From positions 4,409,032-4,473,031 of the forward strand of contig NZ_CP007441.1 in NCBI RefSeq assembly GCF_000590475.1: a DNA stretch of 64,000 nucleotides. The letters are read 5' to 3'. Below, one piece after another: positions 54,331 through 64,000 of the stretch. The notes under the pieces are model-generated. The model was not told the DNA's origin. It did no database searches and worked only from the letters and a program-made list of their open reading frames with translations. The number at the start of each line of letters is the position of its first letter. Position 1 is the stretch's first letter. The position numbers were made by a program, and so were the translations under genes. Source of the DNA: Stutzerimonas stutzeri. Lineage in GTDB: Bacteria > Pseudomonadota > Gammaproteobacteria > Pseudomonadales > Pseudomonadaceae.

Positions 54331-55635
54331 TTAGTCGCGCCCCGCCAGCTTCTCTGTATTGACGTGATCGGCACGCCCACCGAGGAACCAGCCCACGGCA
54401 CCCCACACCGCGGCACAGACGGCGCCGACCAGGGCGACTAGCACCGCACCTTGGCCGAGGCTGTCGAGCAGGCTCTTGACCCAGCCGCTCATAGCGTCGC
54501 CGCCACGATAGACCACGGTATCAATGAAGTTCTTCGCCTTGTATTTGCTCTCCGCGTCCAGCGGTGCGAAGAGCATTTCCCGCCCCGGTCGCACGAAGGC
54601 GTACTCGCCGATCCTTCGCACAATCATCACCGCAGCCAGCACGGCGAAAGTCGGGGCCATCGCCAAGCCGATGAAACCCAGGCAGACCAATGCCGGCACC
54701 GCCACCAGCAGCACCCGTACCCCGAGGCGCTGGGCGATGCGTCCGGTGATGAACAGCTGGGACAACAGTGCGCCGGCCTGCACGACGAAGTCGATCACGC
54801 CGAATACCCGCACCTGCTCAGCGCGGTCCGGGAACAGCTCGGCGACCAATCGCGCCTGCTCGAAGTAAAGAAAGGTGCTGGCCGTGGTCAGCAGCAGGAC
54901 AAAGGCAGCAATGCCCAGCAGATAGCTGGAACCCAGCACCCGCGTCAGACCGCTGAACGGATTGCCGGCGACCGGCCGCCGCGGGCTTTCGGCATGTTCG
55001 GCGCCGGGTCGGCCAGCGCCCAGCACCTCGCGCCACGCCATCAGGTAGTGCTTGATCGCCACCGCAGCCGCCAGCAGCAGCGCCGCCAGCAGCATCAGGC
55101 CGAACTGCCCAAGCAGGCCCACCAGCAAGGCGCTCAGAGCCGGCCCGACAAGCCCCCCAACGCTGGCTCCAGCTGCGATGAAGGCGAACAGACGGCGTGC
55201 CTGAGGCGCATCGAACACGTCGGCCATCAGGCTCCAGGCCACCGAAACCACGAACAGGTTGTAGACCGAGATCCACACGTAGAACACCCGCGCCAGCCAG
55301 ATGCTGTCGCCCAGAACAAAGAACAGCCCGGCAAACAGCAGCAGGTTGAGGCAGAAGAAGCCGTACACCCAATCGATGTAATGAATGCGTGCCACGCGCG
55401 AGTTGAGCCAGGCAAACAGCGGCACGGCCAGCAGCATAGAGAAGAAGGTCGCGGTGAACAGCCACTGCAGATTGTCGACGCCGCCCTGGATACCCATCGA
55501 CTCGCGGATCGGCCGCAGCATGAAATAGCCAGCGAACAGGCAAAAGAACAGACCGAAACCGGCCAGCGCCGCTTTCAGCTCACCAGGGCGGGCGTTGATC
55601 AGCGCGGAAGCCCGCGCGGCAAGCGAAGTCATCAT
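54331..55635 (-). CDS. MFS-type transporter, NTP/NDP-exchange-like
   Basis: A 434-residue protein with about twelve membrane segments. The opening FFCLFAGYFMLRPIRESMGI and the late FVRPGREMLFAPLDAESKYKAKNFIDT resemble bacterial homologues of ATP/ADP translocases. In free-living bacteria these proteins have no proven substrate. Downstream neighbour is the aldo/keto reductase gene on the same strand, 32 bp away. Confidence 0.82.
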   Translation of the reverse strand: MMTSLAARASALINARPGELKAALAGFGLFFCLFAGYFMLRPIRESMGIQGGVDNLQWLFTATFFSMLLAVPLFAWLNSRVARIHYIDWVYGFFCLNLLLFAGLFFVLGDSIWLARVFYVWISVYNLFVVSVAWSLMADVFDAPQARRLFAFIAAGASVGGLVGPALSALLVGLLGQFGLMLLAALLLAAAVAIKHYLMAWREVLGAGRPGAEHAESPRRPVAGNPFSGLTRVLGSSYLLGIAAFVLLLTTASTFLYFEQARLVAELFPDRAEQVRVFGVIDFVVQAGALLSQLFITGRIAQRLGVRVLLVAVPALVCLGFIGLAMAPTFAVLAAVMIVRRIGEYAFVRPGREMLFAPLDAESKYKAKNFIDTVVYRGGDAMSGWVKSLLDSLGQGAVLVALVGAVCAAVWGAVGWFLGGRADHVNTEKLAGRD

Positions 55636-55667
55636 TCAGCCTCCGAAGGCATCCCGCGCAACGGCAG

Positions 55668-56585
55668 TTACTGGAAGGCTTCAACGACCAGTTGCCGCTG
55701 GCGCGCGTCCGGCAGCCGGCCCTGCCCAGCCAGGATGTTGTCGGCCATATAGCGCGGCGTGGAGGTTGCGGGGATCACCGCGGTGACGGCTGGCTCGGCC
55801 AGGATGAACTTGAGCAGCAGTTGCGCCCAGGAACTGGCGTCGATCTCGGCCGCCCACGCCGGCAGCGGCTTGCCCTTCACCCGCGAGAGCAGGTTGCCAC
55901 GGGTAAAGGGTCGGTTGATCAGCGTCGCGATACCGTTGTCGGCGCAGTACGGCAACAGCTGCTTCTCGGCATTGCGCTCGCTGACCGAGTAGTTGAATTG
56001 GACGAAGTCGACAGGCTCCTGCTTGAGCACCTCGAGTAATCGGTCATGCGCGGATTCGACATAGTGCGTCACCCCGATATAGCGGATGCGGCCTTGCTCC
56101 TTGAGCTCACGCAGCAGGCCGAGCTGAGTGCTGGTGTCCTGCAGGTTGTGCACCTGGATCAGGTCGATGGTGTCGGTCTGCAGTGCCTTGAAGCTGTCCT
56201 CGATCTGCGCGAGGCCACGCTCGCGGCCAGTGGACGATACCTTGGTGGCGAGGAACACCTGCTCGCGTGCGCTCTGCCGCTGAACCAGTTCGCCCACCAC
56301 TCGGTCGGCATTGCCATAGCTCGGAGCGGTGTCGATCAGCTTGGCGCCGCCTTCGACTAATACCCTCAGCACCTCGAGCAGGTCCTGCATTTCACTATCG
56401 TCGAGGCTGATGTCGTGGGTACGGGAGGTGCCCAGCCCGACCACCGGGAGTAATTCGCCCGAGGTTGGAATCTTGCGCATGCGCAACGGTTCGGCAGCTC
56501 GGGCGAACAACGGCCATAAGGTGCCACAGGCGGCAATGGTGGCTAACAGGGCGGAACGATGGAGCAGCTGGCGGCGCGTCTGCAT
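55668..56585 (-). CDS. Tat-exported aldo/keto reductase
   Basis: A 305-residue protein. The N-terminus MQTRRQLLHRSALLATIAA with a hydrophobic stretch and ALFARA-type cleavage region fits a twin-arginine signal peptide, unusual for this mostly cytoplasmic family. The catalytic set Asp/Tyr (DTAPSYGNADR), Lys (FLATKVS) and His (IQVHNLQD) is complete. Substrate unknown. It precedes the MFS-like transporter gene on the same strand and is probably co-transcribed. Confidence 0.86.
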   Translation of the reverse strand: MQTRRQLLHRSALLATIAACGTLWPLFARAAEPLRMRKIPTSGELLPVVGLGTSRTHDISLDDSEMQDLLEVLRVLVEGGAKLIDTAPSYGNADRVVGELVQRQSAREQVFLATKVSSTGRERGLAQIEDSFKALQTDTIDLIQVHNLQDTSTQLGLLRELKEQGRIRYIGVTHYVESAHDRLLEVLKQEPVDFVQFNYSVSERNAEKQLLPYCADNGIATLINRPFTRGNLLSRVKGKPLPAWAAEIDASSWAQLLLKFILAEPAVTAVIPATSTPRYMADNILAGQGRLPDARQRQLVVEAFQ

Positions 56586-56853
56586 GGGCGGTTCTCCGGT
56601 TCGGTCGGCGTATCGAGGCTTGAGTATGGTCGACGCAGCCGAAACCACCGGCCAGCCCCTGAATAAGAGCTTTTCCGTTTGTTTCAGTTGCCTGCATGAA
56701 TGCGGAAAAGGCCGCCAGCCATGTAAAGAATCACTTCATCGGATAAGCGCAGTCATAGTGGCAATATGATTTCATTTGCGTTTAACTGCGCATCGCCATC
56801 GGCCTGTGCCGAATGGGCTTCCAACCGCCTACCGGCCCCGCCCTATCGAGACA

Positions 56854-57066
56854 ATGATGCACCCGAACCCTTCCCGGCGCGCCCGTATGCCGGCTACCCC
56901 TGCGCCAAGACCACGCCGGAGCAGAAGAAAGCGACTGATCAGCATGGCCTATGCGCTGGGCCTGATTCTGGTGTTCCTGCTAAGTCTACTGCTACTGCCA
57001 GACGATACCGGGCTCGGCAAATTGCTCTGGAACGCGCTCGACGCCGGCGCGAAAGCCGGCGTCTAA
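56854..57066 (+). CDS. Small single-pass membrane protein, hypothetical
   Basis: A 70-residue frame with an Arg/Pro-rich N-terminus and one clear membrane helix (MAYALGLILVFLLSLLLLP). No family recognised and no strong ribosome site. It converges with the chemoreceptor gene. It may be real because the hydrophobic segment is so regular, but the start is uncertain. Confidence 0.45.
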   Translation: MMHPNPSRRARMPATPAPRPRRSRRKRLISMAYALGLILVFLLSLLLLPDDTGLGKLLWNALDAGAKAGV

Positions 57067-57083
57067 CAGCGGCAGCCTGAAGC

Positions 57084-58718
57084 TTAAACGCGGAAGCGTC
57101 CGACCAGCGTCGCCAGGCTCTGCGACAGCGCCGACAGCTGCTGACTGGCCTGCATGCTCCGGCCGGAATTGGCGGCGGCATCGTTGGAAAGATCGCGAAT
57201 ATCGCTGATGTTACGGGCGATCTCTTCGGTGACGCTGCTCTGCTCCTCGCAAGCCGTCGCGATCTGCGCGGCCATATCGTTGATACGCTGAACCGAATGG
57301 GTGGTCTCGGCCAGCACCTGATCGACACCCGCAGCGCGTTCGACACTGTCGCGCGCCTTGCCGCTGCCGGCGTGCATCGCCTGTACAGCCTTGGCGACAC
57401 CACCCTGCAGTCGCTCAATGCGTAACTGGATATCCTTGGTCGATTCCTGAGTCCGGGCCGCCAGCGCTCGGACCTCATCAGCAACCACGGCAAAACCACG
57501 CCCCTGCTCGCCGGCTCTTGCCGCTTCGATAGCGGCATTGAGCGCCAGCAGGTTGGTCTGCTCGGCGATGCCGCGAATGACTTCGAGCACGGCGCCGATG
57601 CTGGCGGCTTCTTCGGCCAACGCTTCGATGGTCTGTGAAGCGCCTTCCACCTCTTGGGCGAGCTGACGGATCGACTGGATGGTACTGCTGACCACCGCAG
57701 CCCCCTGACGCGACTGGGCATCCGCATTGCGCGCGGCATCCGAGGCGTTTTGCGCATTGAGCGCCACCTCATGAACTGCTGCACTCATTTCAGTCGCAGC
57801 GGTGCTGACCTGATCCACCGCTGCGTGCTCACCGCTGATCAGCTGATCGTTGGTCGCGGCCATATCGGCAATGCTGCGCGCTGCCGCATCGACCTCGCCG
57901 GTTACGCGACCGACCTCTGCTATCAAGGGTTGCAGCTTGTCGAGAAAGCGGTTGAATGCGTTGCCCAACTGACCCAGCTCGTCAGCCGACCGCACCTCTA
58001 AACGGGTGCGAAGGTCGCCGTCGCCCTCGGCAATTTGCTGAACACGATCAAGCAGGCGGCGCATCGGATGTAGCACCACAAAAGGCAGGCCAAGGATCAA
58101 AAGCGCGCAGCCGAGCAGGCCGACTACCAGCACGGCCAGTTGCTGCATGGACGTCGCAGCGCCTTCAGCTATTGCACGCTGGCCTTCGGCGTTCGCCGCC
58201 TGGTCTTCAAGCTCGCCAAGCTTGTCGATGACATCGCGCATGGCATCAAATCGCACCTCGCTGTCGCCGAAGCTCAGCGTACTGGCAGCTTCTGGCTCGC
58301 GATCGATCTGTGCAATCACCTGTTGCGAGGACTCCGACCACTGCTGAAAACCGCGATTGAATTGCTCGACCAATGCCAGCGCCTCGGCACCAGGCTGCAT
58401 GGCAGCGAACTTCTGCACGCGATCATAGGCCTGCTTGAGATTCTCCGCGTGACTGGCCTTGAGCGCTTGATAGTGCTCGGCCGCCTCGCTGTCGAGCAGA
58501 CTGCGTTCTGCGACAAGCGCCTGGTAGAGATCCCGGTCGGCATTGAGCAATAGGCTGATGCCCGGCAGGTGACGCGTCGCCAACTGCTCGCTCGAGCTGG
58601 CAACCCGGTCGATGCCGTGCATACCGACAACACCCATCAACGCCAGCAGTACGGCCAGCGCGCTGATAGGCAGGGTTATTTTCCAGCGGAATCCGAGGTC
58701 GGCAAAAAAGCGAGACAT
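57084..58718 (-). CDS. Methyl-accepting chemotaxis protein
   Basis: A 544-residue chemoreceptor. It has an N-terminal membrane helix (ITLPISALAVLLALMGVVGM), a periplasmic four-helix-bundle sensor (about 35-190), a second helix (about 200-225), a HAMP domain, and the cytoplasmic signalling hairpin with the conserved tip EVIRGIAEQTNLLALNAAIE followed by ARAGEQGRGFAVVADEVRAL. The ATG at 58718 follows CAGGAG. Its ligand is not known. No chemotaxis pathway genes adjoin it. Confidence 0.93.
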   Translation of the reverse strand: MSRFFADLGFRWKITLPISALAVLLALMGVVGMHGIDRVASSSEQLATRHLPGISLLLNADRDLYQALVAERSLLDSEAAEHYQALKASHAENLKQAYDRVQKFAAMQPGAEALALVEQFNRGFQQWSESSQQVIAQIDREPEAASTLSFGDSEVRFDAMRDVIDKLGELEDQAANAEGQRAIAEGAATSMQQLAVLVVGLLGCALLILGLPFVVLHPMRRLLDRVQQIAEGDGDLRTRLEVRSADELGQLGNAFNRFLDKLQPLIAEVGRVTGEVDAAARSIADMAATNDQLISGEHAAVDQVSTAATEMSAAVHEVALNAQNASDAARNADAQSRQGAAVVSSTIQSIRQLAQEVEGASQTIEALAEEAASIGAVLEVIRGIAEQTNLLALNAAIEAARAGEQGRGFAVVADEVRALAARTQESTKDIQLRIERLQGGVAKAVQAMHAGSGKARDSVERAAGVDQVLAETTHSVQRINDMAAQIATACEEQSSVTEEIARNISDIRDLSNDAAANSGRSMQASQQLSALSQSLATLVGRFRV

Positions 58719-58925
58719 GGCATAGCTCCTGAGGCTTGTACGTTTTATCGGCCGCGCTGCCAGCGACAACAGGGTGGTTGGTCGATATTTGTACAATCAC
58801 AGATGAGGACGACGGAGCCCCTCAAGCCACGCCGAACGCAGCCTATGAACCCAGCCATCTCGCCGCAACACTCGGCTGGATAGACATCACAGATGGGATG
58901 GGCGGGCACGCTGAAAGATCGGGCG

Positions 58926-60851
<1,926 letters not shown>

Positions 60852-60903
60852 GCTGAGTCACTCCTTTGACTGGAGGTCGGAGGGTAGCAAACGGAGGGGC
60901 TCG

Positions 60904-60938
60904 GCGTAGGGTGGATCACCCTTCACCGATCCACCAGA
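60904..60938. repeat. Interspersed hairpin element upstream of recQ
   Basis: GGTGGATC (60910-60917) pairs with GATCCACC (60928-60935) around a 10-base loop, inside GTAGGGTGGATC. Elements beginning GTAGGGTGGA and containing such hairpins recur in Pseudomonas intergenic DNA; only this copy was noticed in the window. Confidence 0.55.
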
Positions 60939-60980
60939 AAGGAGCCGATGGTTTTGAAAAGCCGGCGTCCCACGGCCAAT

Positions 60981-61071
60981 GCGAAAACTGTCGTAGCGGA
61001 ATGTCAGGCCGAGAGCCTGCTCGATCATGCCGGGTCGCTCGTTCGGCCGGAGCCGAAGGGCAGCAAAAGGA
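60981..61071 (-). pseudogene. Degenerate duplicate of the recQ 5' end
   Basis: About 90 bases align with recQ codons 1-16 and its ribosome site region (60804-60895) at about 70 percent identity, offset by 177 bp. The minus strand reads MIEQALGLTFRYDSFR against MIEQTLKQTFGYDGFR in recQ. The frame from its ATG (61028) runs on into the hairpin element and stops at 60858, just before the real recQ start. Confidence 0.7.
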
Positions 61072-61344
61072 AGGAGACGGTACTGCAAAGCCGCGCGGCA
61101 GGAACGGTCAGCCGTCTGGAAAACGCGTGAAGGCAGCGCGGCAGCTGGTAATCCGGCCGAGCCAGCAACCGAAACGGCCAGCCGTTTAGATCAATGGGCG
61201 GCATTGGAATCGGCAATTATCGTTAGCAAGCTAGCAACTTCTACGATTGCCGGGCTCCTGAAAACAAGCACAAGCGCCGCCGGATCAGGTGATCCCGCCC
61301 CGCGAACAGGACATACCTATAGATCAAAAACAGGATTTCCTGCC

Positions 61345-61593
61345 ATGCGCGTTACCCTTGCTACCGCTGCCCTGCTGCTCTCAGCCGCCTCGCTCGCTCA
61401 CGCCAACAGTGCCGAAGCCGAGCCTTACACCTACGGCACCAAGCTTGATATCGCCTCGGTGATGACCATCAAAATCAAACCGACGCCTTACTGCGAAGTG
61501 ACCGACGCGGTCATGACCTATCGAGATTCTTCCGGCGAAATCCGGAAACTGGCCTACCGGACACTCGCCGATACTTGCAAGAACCAGAACTGA
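61345..61593 (+). CDS. DUF2790 secreted small protein
   Basis: An 82-residue exported protein. A signal peptide (MRVTLATAALLLSAASLAHA) precedes a core with YTYGTKLDIASVMTIK, CEVTDAVMTYRDS and a closing Cys, as in the DUF2790 family common in Pseudomonas. Two Cys could form a disulfide. Function unknown. CAGGAT lies upstream of the ATG. Confidence 0.85.
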   Translation: MRVTLATAALLLSAASLAHANSAEAEPYTYGTKLDIASVMTIKIKPTPYCEVTDAVMTYRDSSGEIRKLAYRTLADTCKNQN

Positions 61594-61675
61594 CCGGTGC
61601 GCAATAGCCGCTGCCGATCTGCCCGAGCAGGATCGGCGCGCCTCGCTTCAACCGTTTACTCTTGTGCGGAACCGG

Positions 61676-62278
61676 TTAGAACCGATCGCGAATGATCACT
61701 TCATCGAACGGCAGCTTGCCGATCCGCGGCTTCGGCTCGGCGGCTCGCTTGCCGACCGCGACCATCATGGCGATGACATGGTTTTCCGGCAGGTTGATGA
61801 GCTTGGCCACGGCATCGAAATCGAAGCCATCCATCGGGCAGGAATCCAGACCCTTTCCGCGTGCGGCGAGCATTAACGTCTGGGCCATCAGGCCGCAGCT
61901 GCGCATGGCTTCGTCACGCTGTACCTGAGGCTTGTCACGGTAGTAGTTGTCGATGGCACCGGCCATGTAATCCTGCACTTCGGCCGGAGCACCTTCCCAA
62001 ACGCGACGGACATTCTTTTCCCAGCTATCGACCTGAGCGCATACCACCACCAACATCGAGGCATCGGTCATCTGCGCCTGATTCCAACCCACTTCACGGA
62101 TTTGCGCGCGCAAATTTGGATCGCTCACCTCGACGAAGCGCACGTGTTGCAGGTTGAAGGCCGACGGGGCGAGCAGCGTCAATTGCAGCAGCTCGTCCTT
62201 TTCCTCGCGGCTAAGCTCGAAAGCAGGGTCATAGACTTTAACGGCGCGACGGGTCTGAATGGCTTCTTCGATCTGCAT
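61676..62278 (-). CDS. Nitroreductase family protein
   Basis: A 200-residue FMN flavoprotein. The phosphate-binding RRAVKVYDP and LAPSAFNLQHVRFVEV at the N-terminus and GLDSCPMDGFD are typical of the family. A nitroreductase gene also lies close to pckA in P. aeruginosa as I recall. Physiological substrate unknown. Confidence 0.93.
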   Translation of the reverse strand: MQIEEAIQTRRAVKVYDPAFELSREEKDELLQLTLLAPSAFNLQHVRFVEVSDPNLRAQIREVGWNQAQMTDASMLVVVCAQVDSWEKNVRRVWEGAPAEVQDYMAGAIDNYYRDKPQVQRDEAMRSCGLMAQTLMLAARGKGLDSCPMDGFDFDAVAKLINLPENHVIAMMVAVGKRAAEPKPRIGKLPFDEVIIRDRF

Positions 62279-62520
62279 GGCGTAGCTCCAATAAAGGGAT
62301 AAACGAGGCCGCTATGCTATGCGCAGCCAATCATCGAATCCATCTGCCTTGGCTGATGGAATCCATCAATCTGCCCGATGCGTTGGGTACCGGCGGTTCA
62401 GCGGTCAGCGCTGGCTTAAAGAGGTGAGATAAACAGCCACGCTGCGTCCCTGCGTTACAGACGAGGTAGAGCCAAGCCCCGCAACGTGCTCAACAGCTTG
62501 TCTTTAATTTCAGATGGCTC

Positions 62521-62547
62521 AAAAAAAGCCGCCCGTAGGCGGCTTTT
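62521..62547 (-). terminator. Terminator of pckA
   Basis: Ten-base perfect stem AAAAGCCGCC (62524-62533) and GGCGGCTTTT (62538-62547) with a four-base loop, followed on the minus strand by a T tract (A run at 62521-62527). It lies 22 bases after the pckA stop. Confidence 0.85.
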
Positions 62548-62568
62548 CCAAGGCACGTGCGCTACAGC

Positions 62569-64000
62569 TTAGAGCTGCGGGCCGGCCGCCTTGATGGCAT
62601 CAGAGACCTCGAACTTCTTGAAGTTCTCGATGAACTTGTTCGCCAGTTCCTTCGCTGCTTCATCGTAGGCACCGGTATCAGCCCAGGTGTTGCGCGGGTT
62701 CAGTAGCTGGGTGTCGACACCGGCGACGGCCTTCGGCACGTCCAGATTGATGATCGGAAGATGCTCGGTTTCCGCGCCAATCAGCGCGCCGCTCTGGATC
62801 GCCGCGATCACGGCACGGGTGGTGGGGATGTTGAAACGCTTGCCCACGCCGTAACCGCCACCGGTCCAGCCGGTATTGACCAGATAAACCTTCGAGCCAA
62901 ACGCCTGGATGCGCTTGATCAACAGCTCAGCATAGACACCGGCTGGACGCGGGAAGAACGGCGCGCCGAAGCAGGTGGAGAAGGTCGACTTGATGCCGCT
63001 GCCAGAACCCATTTCGGTGGATCCGACCAGGGCGGTGTAACCTGAAAGGAAGTGGTAAGCCGCTTGTTCTTCGTTGAGGATCGACACGGGCGGCAGTACG
63101 CCGGTGAGGTCGCAGGTCAGGAAGATCACCGCGTTCGGTTCTCCACCGAGGTTCTTCTCGGAACGCTTCTCGACATACTCCAGAGGATAGGCTGCGCGGC
63201 TGTTCTGAGTGAGGCTGTCATCTGTGTAGTCGGCGACGCGCTCGTCATTCAGCACCACGTTTTCCAGCACGGTGCCGAACTGGATGGCCTTCCAGATCAC
63301 CGGCTCGTTCTTCTCGGACAGATCGATGCACTTGGCATAGCAACCGCCTTCGATGTTGAACACCACACCGGTGCCCCAGCCGTGCTCGTCGTCGCCGATC
63401 AGGTAGCGTGACTCGTCGGCAGACAGGGTGGTCTTGCCGGTACCGGAAAGGCCAAAGAACAGGGTAACGTCACCGTCTTCGCCAATGTTGGCGGCGCAAT
63501 GCATCGGCAGTACATCGGCTTCCGGCAGCAGGTAATTCTGCACGGAGAACATGGCCTTTTTCATTTCGCCGGCGTAGCGCATGCCAGCAATCAGGACCTT
63601 TTTCGCAGCGAAATTGATGATCACGCAGCCGTCGGAGTTGGTGCCGTCGCGCTCGGGAACACATTCGAAGTTGGCCACATTAAGAACCTGCCATTCATCT
63701 TTGCCGGCAGCGTTGTACGGCTCCGGGTTGATGAACAGCTGGCGGCCAAAGAGGTTCTGCCAGGCGGTGGCGGTGGTCATCTTGACAGGCAGGTAGTGAC
63801 CTTCGGACGAGCCTACATGCACGTGGGATACGAAGTGGTCCTGCGCCTTGTTAAAGGCCTCGACGCGCTCCCATAGCGCATCGAATTTGTCGGCAGGGAA
63901 TGGGCGGTTGATCGGGCCCCAGGCGATAGAATCCTGAGTGCTGGGCTCTTCAACGATATAGCGATCAGCTGGCGAGCGACCGGTCCGGTGGCCAGTCTTG
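62569..64000 (-). CDS. pckA: Phosphoenolpyruvate carboxykinase (ATP), 5' end outside window
   Basis: The gluconeogenic enzyme converting oxaloacetate to phosphoenolpyruvate. Coding continues from the window edge (TGHRTGRSPADRYIVEEP) through the kinase-1a P-loop FFGLSGTGKTTLSAD and the metal site MHCAANIGEDGD, to the C-terminus DAIKAAGPQL. The first residues lie beyond base 64000. It is alone and has its own terminator. Confidence 0.97.
   Translation of the reverse strand, partial: KTGHRTGRSPADRYIVEEPSTQDSIAWGPINRPFPADKFDALWERVEAFNKAQDHFVSHVHVGSSEGHYLPVKMTTATAWQNLFGRQLFINPEPYNAAGKDEWQVLNVANFECVPERDGTNSDGCVIINFAAKKVLIAGMRYAGEMKKAMFSVQNYLLPEADVLPMHCAANIGEDGDVTLFFGLSGTGKTTLSADESRYLIGDDEHGWGTGVVFNIEGGCYAKCIDLSEKNEPVIWKAIQFGTVLENVVLNDERVADYTDDSLTQNSRAAYPLEYVEKRSEKNLGGEPNAVIFLTCDLTGVLPPVSILNEEQAAYHFLSGYTALVGSTEMGSGSGIKSTFSTCFGAPFFPRPAGVYAELLIKRIQAFGSKVYLVNTGWTGGGYGVGKRFNIPTTRAVIAAIQSGALIGAETEHLPIINLDVPKAVAGVDTQLLNPRNTWADTGAYDEAAKELANKFIENFKKFEVSDAIKAAGPQL

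Larger units (their letters stand above)
60852..61344. other. Intergenic stretch with degenerate recQ copy and hairpin repeat
   Basis: Holds a partial copy of the recQ 5' end (60981-61071) and an interspersed hairpin (60910-60935), both listed separately. The remainder up to the DUF2790 gene shows no further gene. Confidence 0.6.

Overview
The window is high-GC gamma-proteobacterial chromosome, most likely from the Pseudomonas stutzeri (Stutzerimonas) group. Evidence is the gene content and order: mutY-yggX, a four-gene basic amino acid ABC transporter, purE-purK next to lysR-aspA, cysQ-nudE-yrfG, and a thioesterase / Fe-alcohol dehydrogenase / acyl-CoA dehydrogenase / hydroxyacyl-CoA dehydrogenase / LysR block with a nitroreductase and pckA further on. 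From memory these match several separate blocks of the P. aeruginosa PAO1 chromosome (around PA5147, PA5152, PA5175, PA5185 and PA5425), brought together here with insertions between them. Most of the window is therefore core genome; accessory material is limited.

Layout. 1-1.6 kb: 3' part of mutY, yggX, and tRNA-Phe with its own promoter and terminator. 1.6-7.7 kb: a type I restriction-modification island, hsdM-hsdS-(RhuM/Fic fusion)-hsdR. 7.9-16.6 kb: a lone solute-binding protein, a BCCT osmolyte transporter, the amino acid ABC transporter operon, a hexose-6-phosphate mutarotase and a SelD-N-domain-like flavoprotein. 16.6-21.1 kb (mostly minus strand): a uracil-DNA glycosylase family protein, a DUF3299 protein, a GlsB-type membrane protein, purK, purE, a decayed alcohol dehydrogenase gene and a LysR regulator. 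21.3-27.4 kb: aspartase, a second lone solute-binding protein, an XRE regulator, a sodium:amino acid symporter and asparaginase, a group centred on Asp/Asn/Ala use. 27.4-34.9 kb: two hybrid histidine kinases around cysQ-nudE-yrfG. 35-42.4 kb: the NAD-dependent Mo/W formate dehydrogenase operon fdsGBA-fdsD-fdhD with a divergent ModE-like regulator. 42.5-49 kb: a glycine-zipper protein and the fatty-acid/alcohol oxidation block with its LysR. 49-54.3 kb: a more irregular stretch with an AT-rich cold-shock gene leader, an IS1182-like transposase relic, an orphan RsbRD-type histidine kinase, a gene-poor interval of about 0.9 kb with an orphan terminator, a phosphatase, an HPF-like ribosome factor and a lipoprotein. 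54.3-64 kb: an MFS/NTP-exchange-like transporter, a Tat-exported aldo/keto reductase, a chemoreceptor, recQ with a degenerate copy of its own 5' end upstream, a DUF2790 protein, a nitroreductase and pckA (cut by the window edge).

The least explained items are the RhuM-Fic fusion inside the restriction-modification operon, a receiver domain whose phospho-acceptor Asp is Glu, the duplicated recQ 5' end with an interspersed hairpin, and the orphan terminator near 51.95 kb. No CRISPR array, prophage or intact insertion sequence was seen. All family assignments come from reading the translated sequence; no database search was run.
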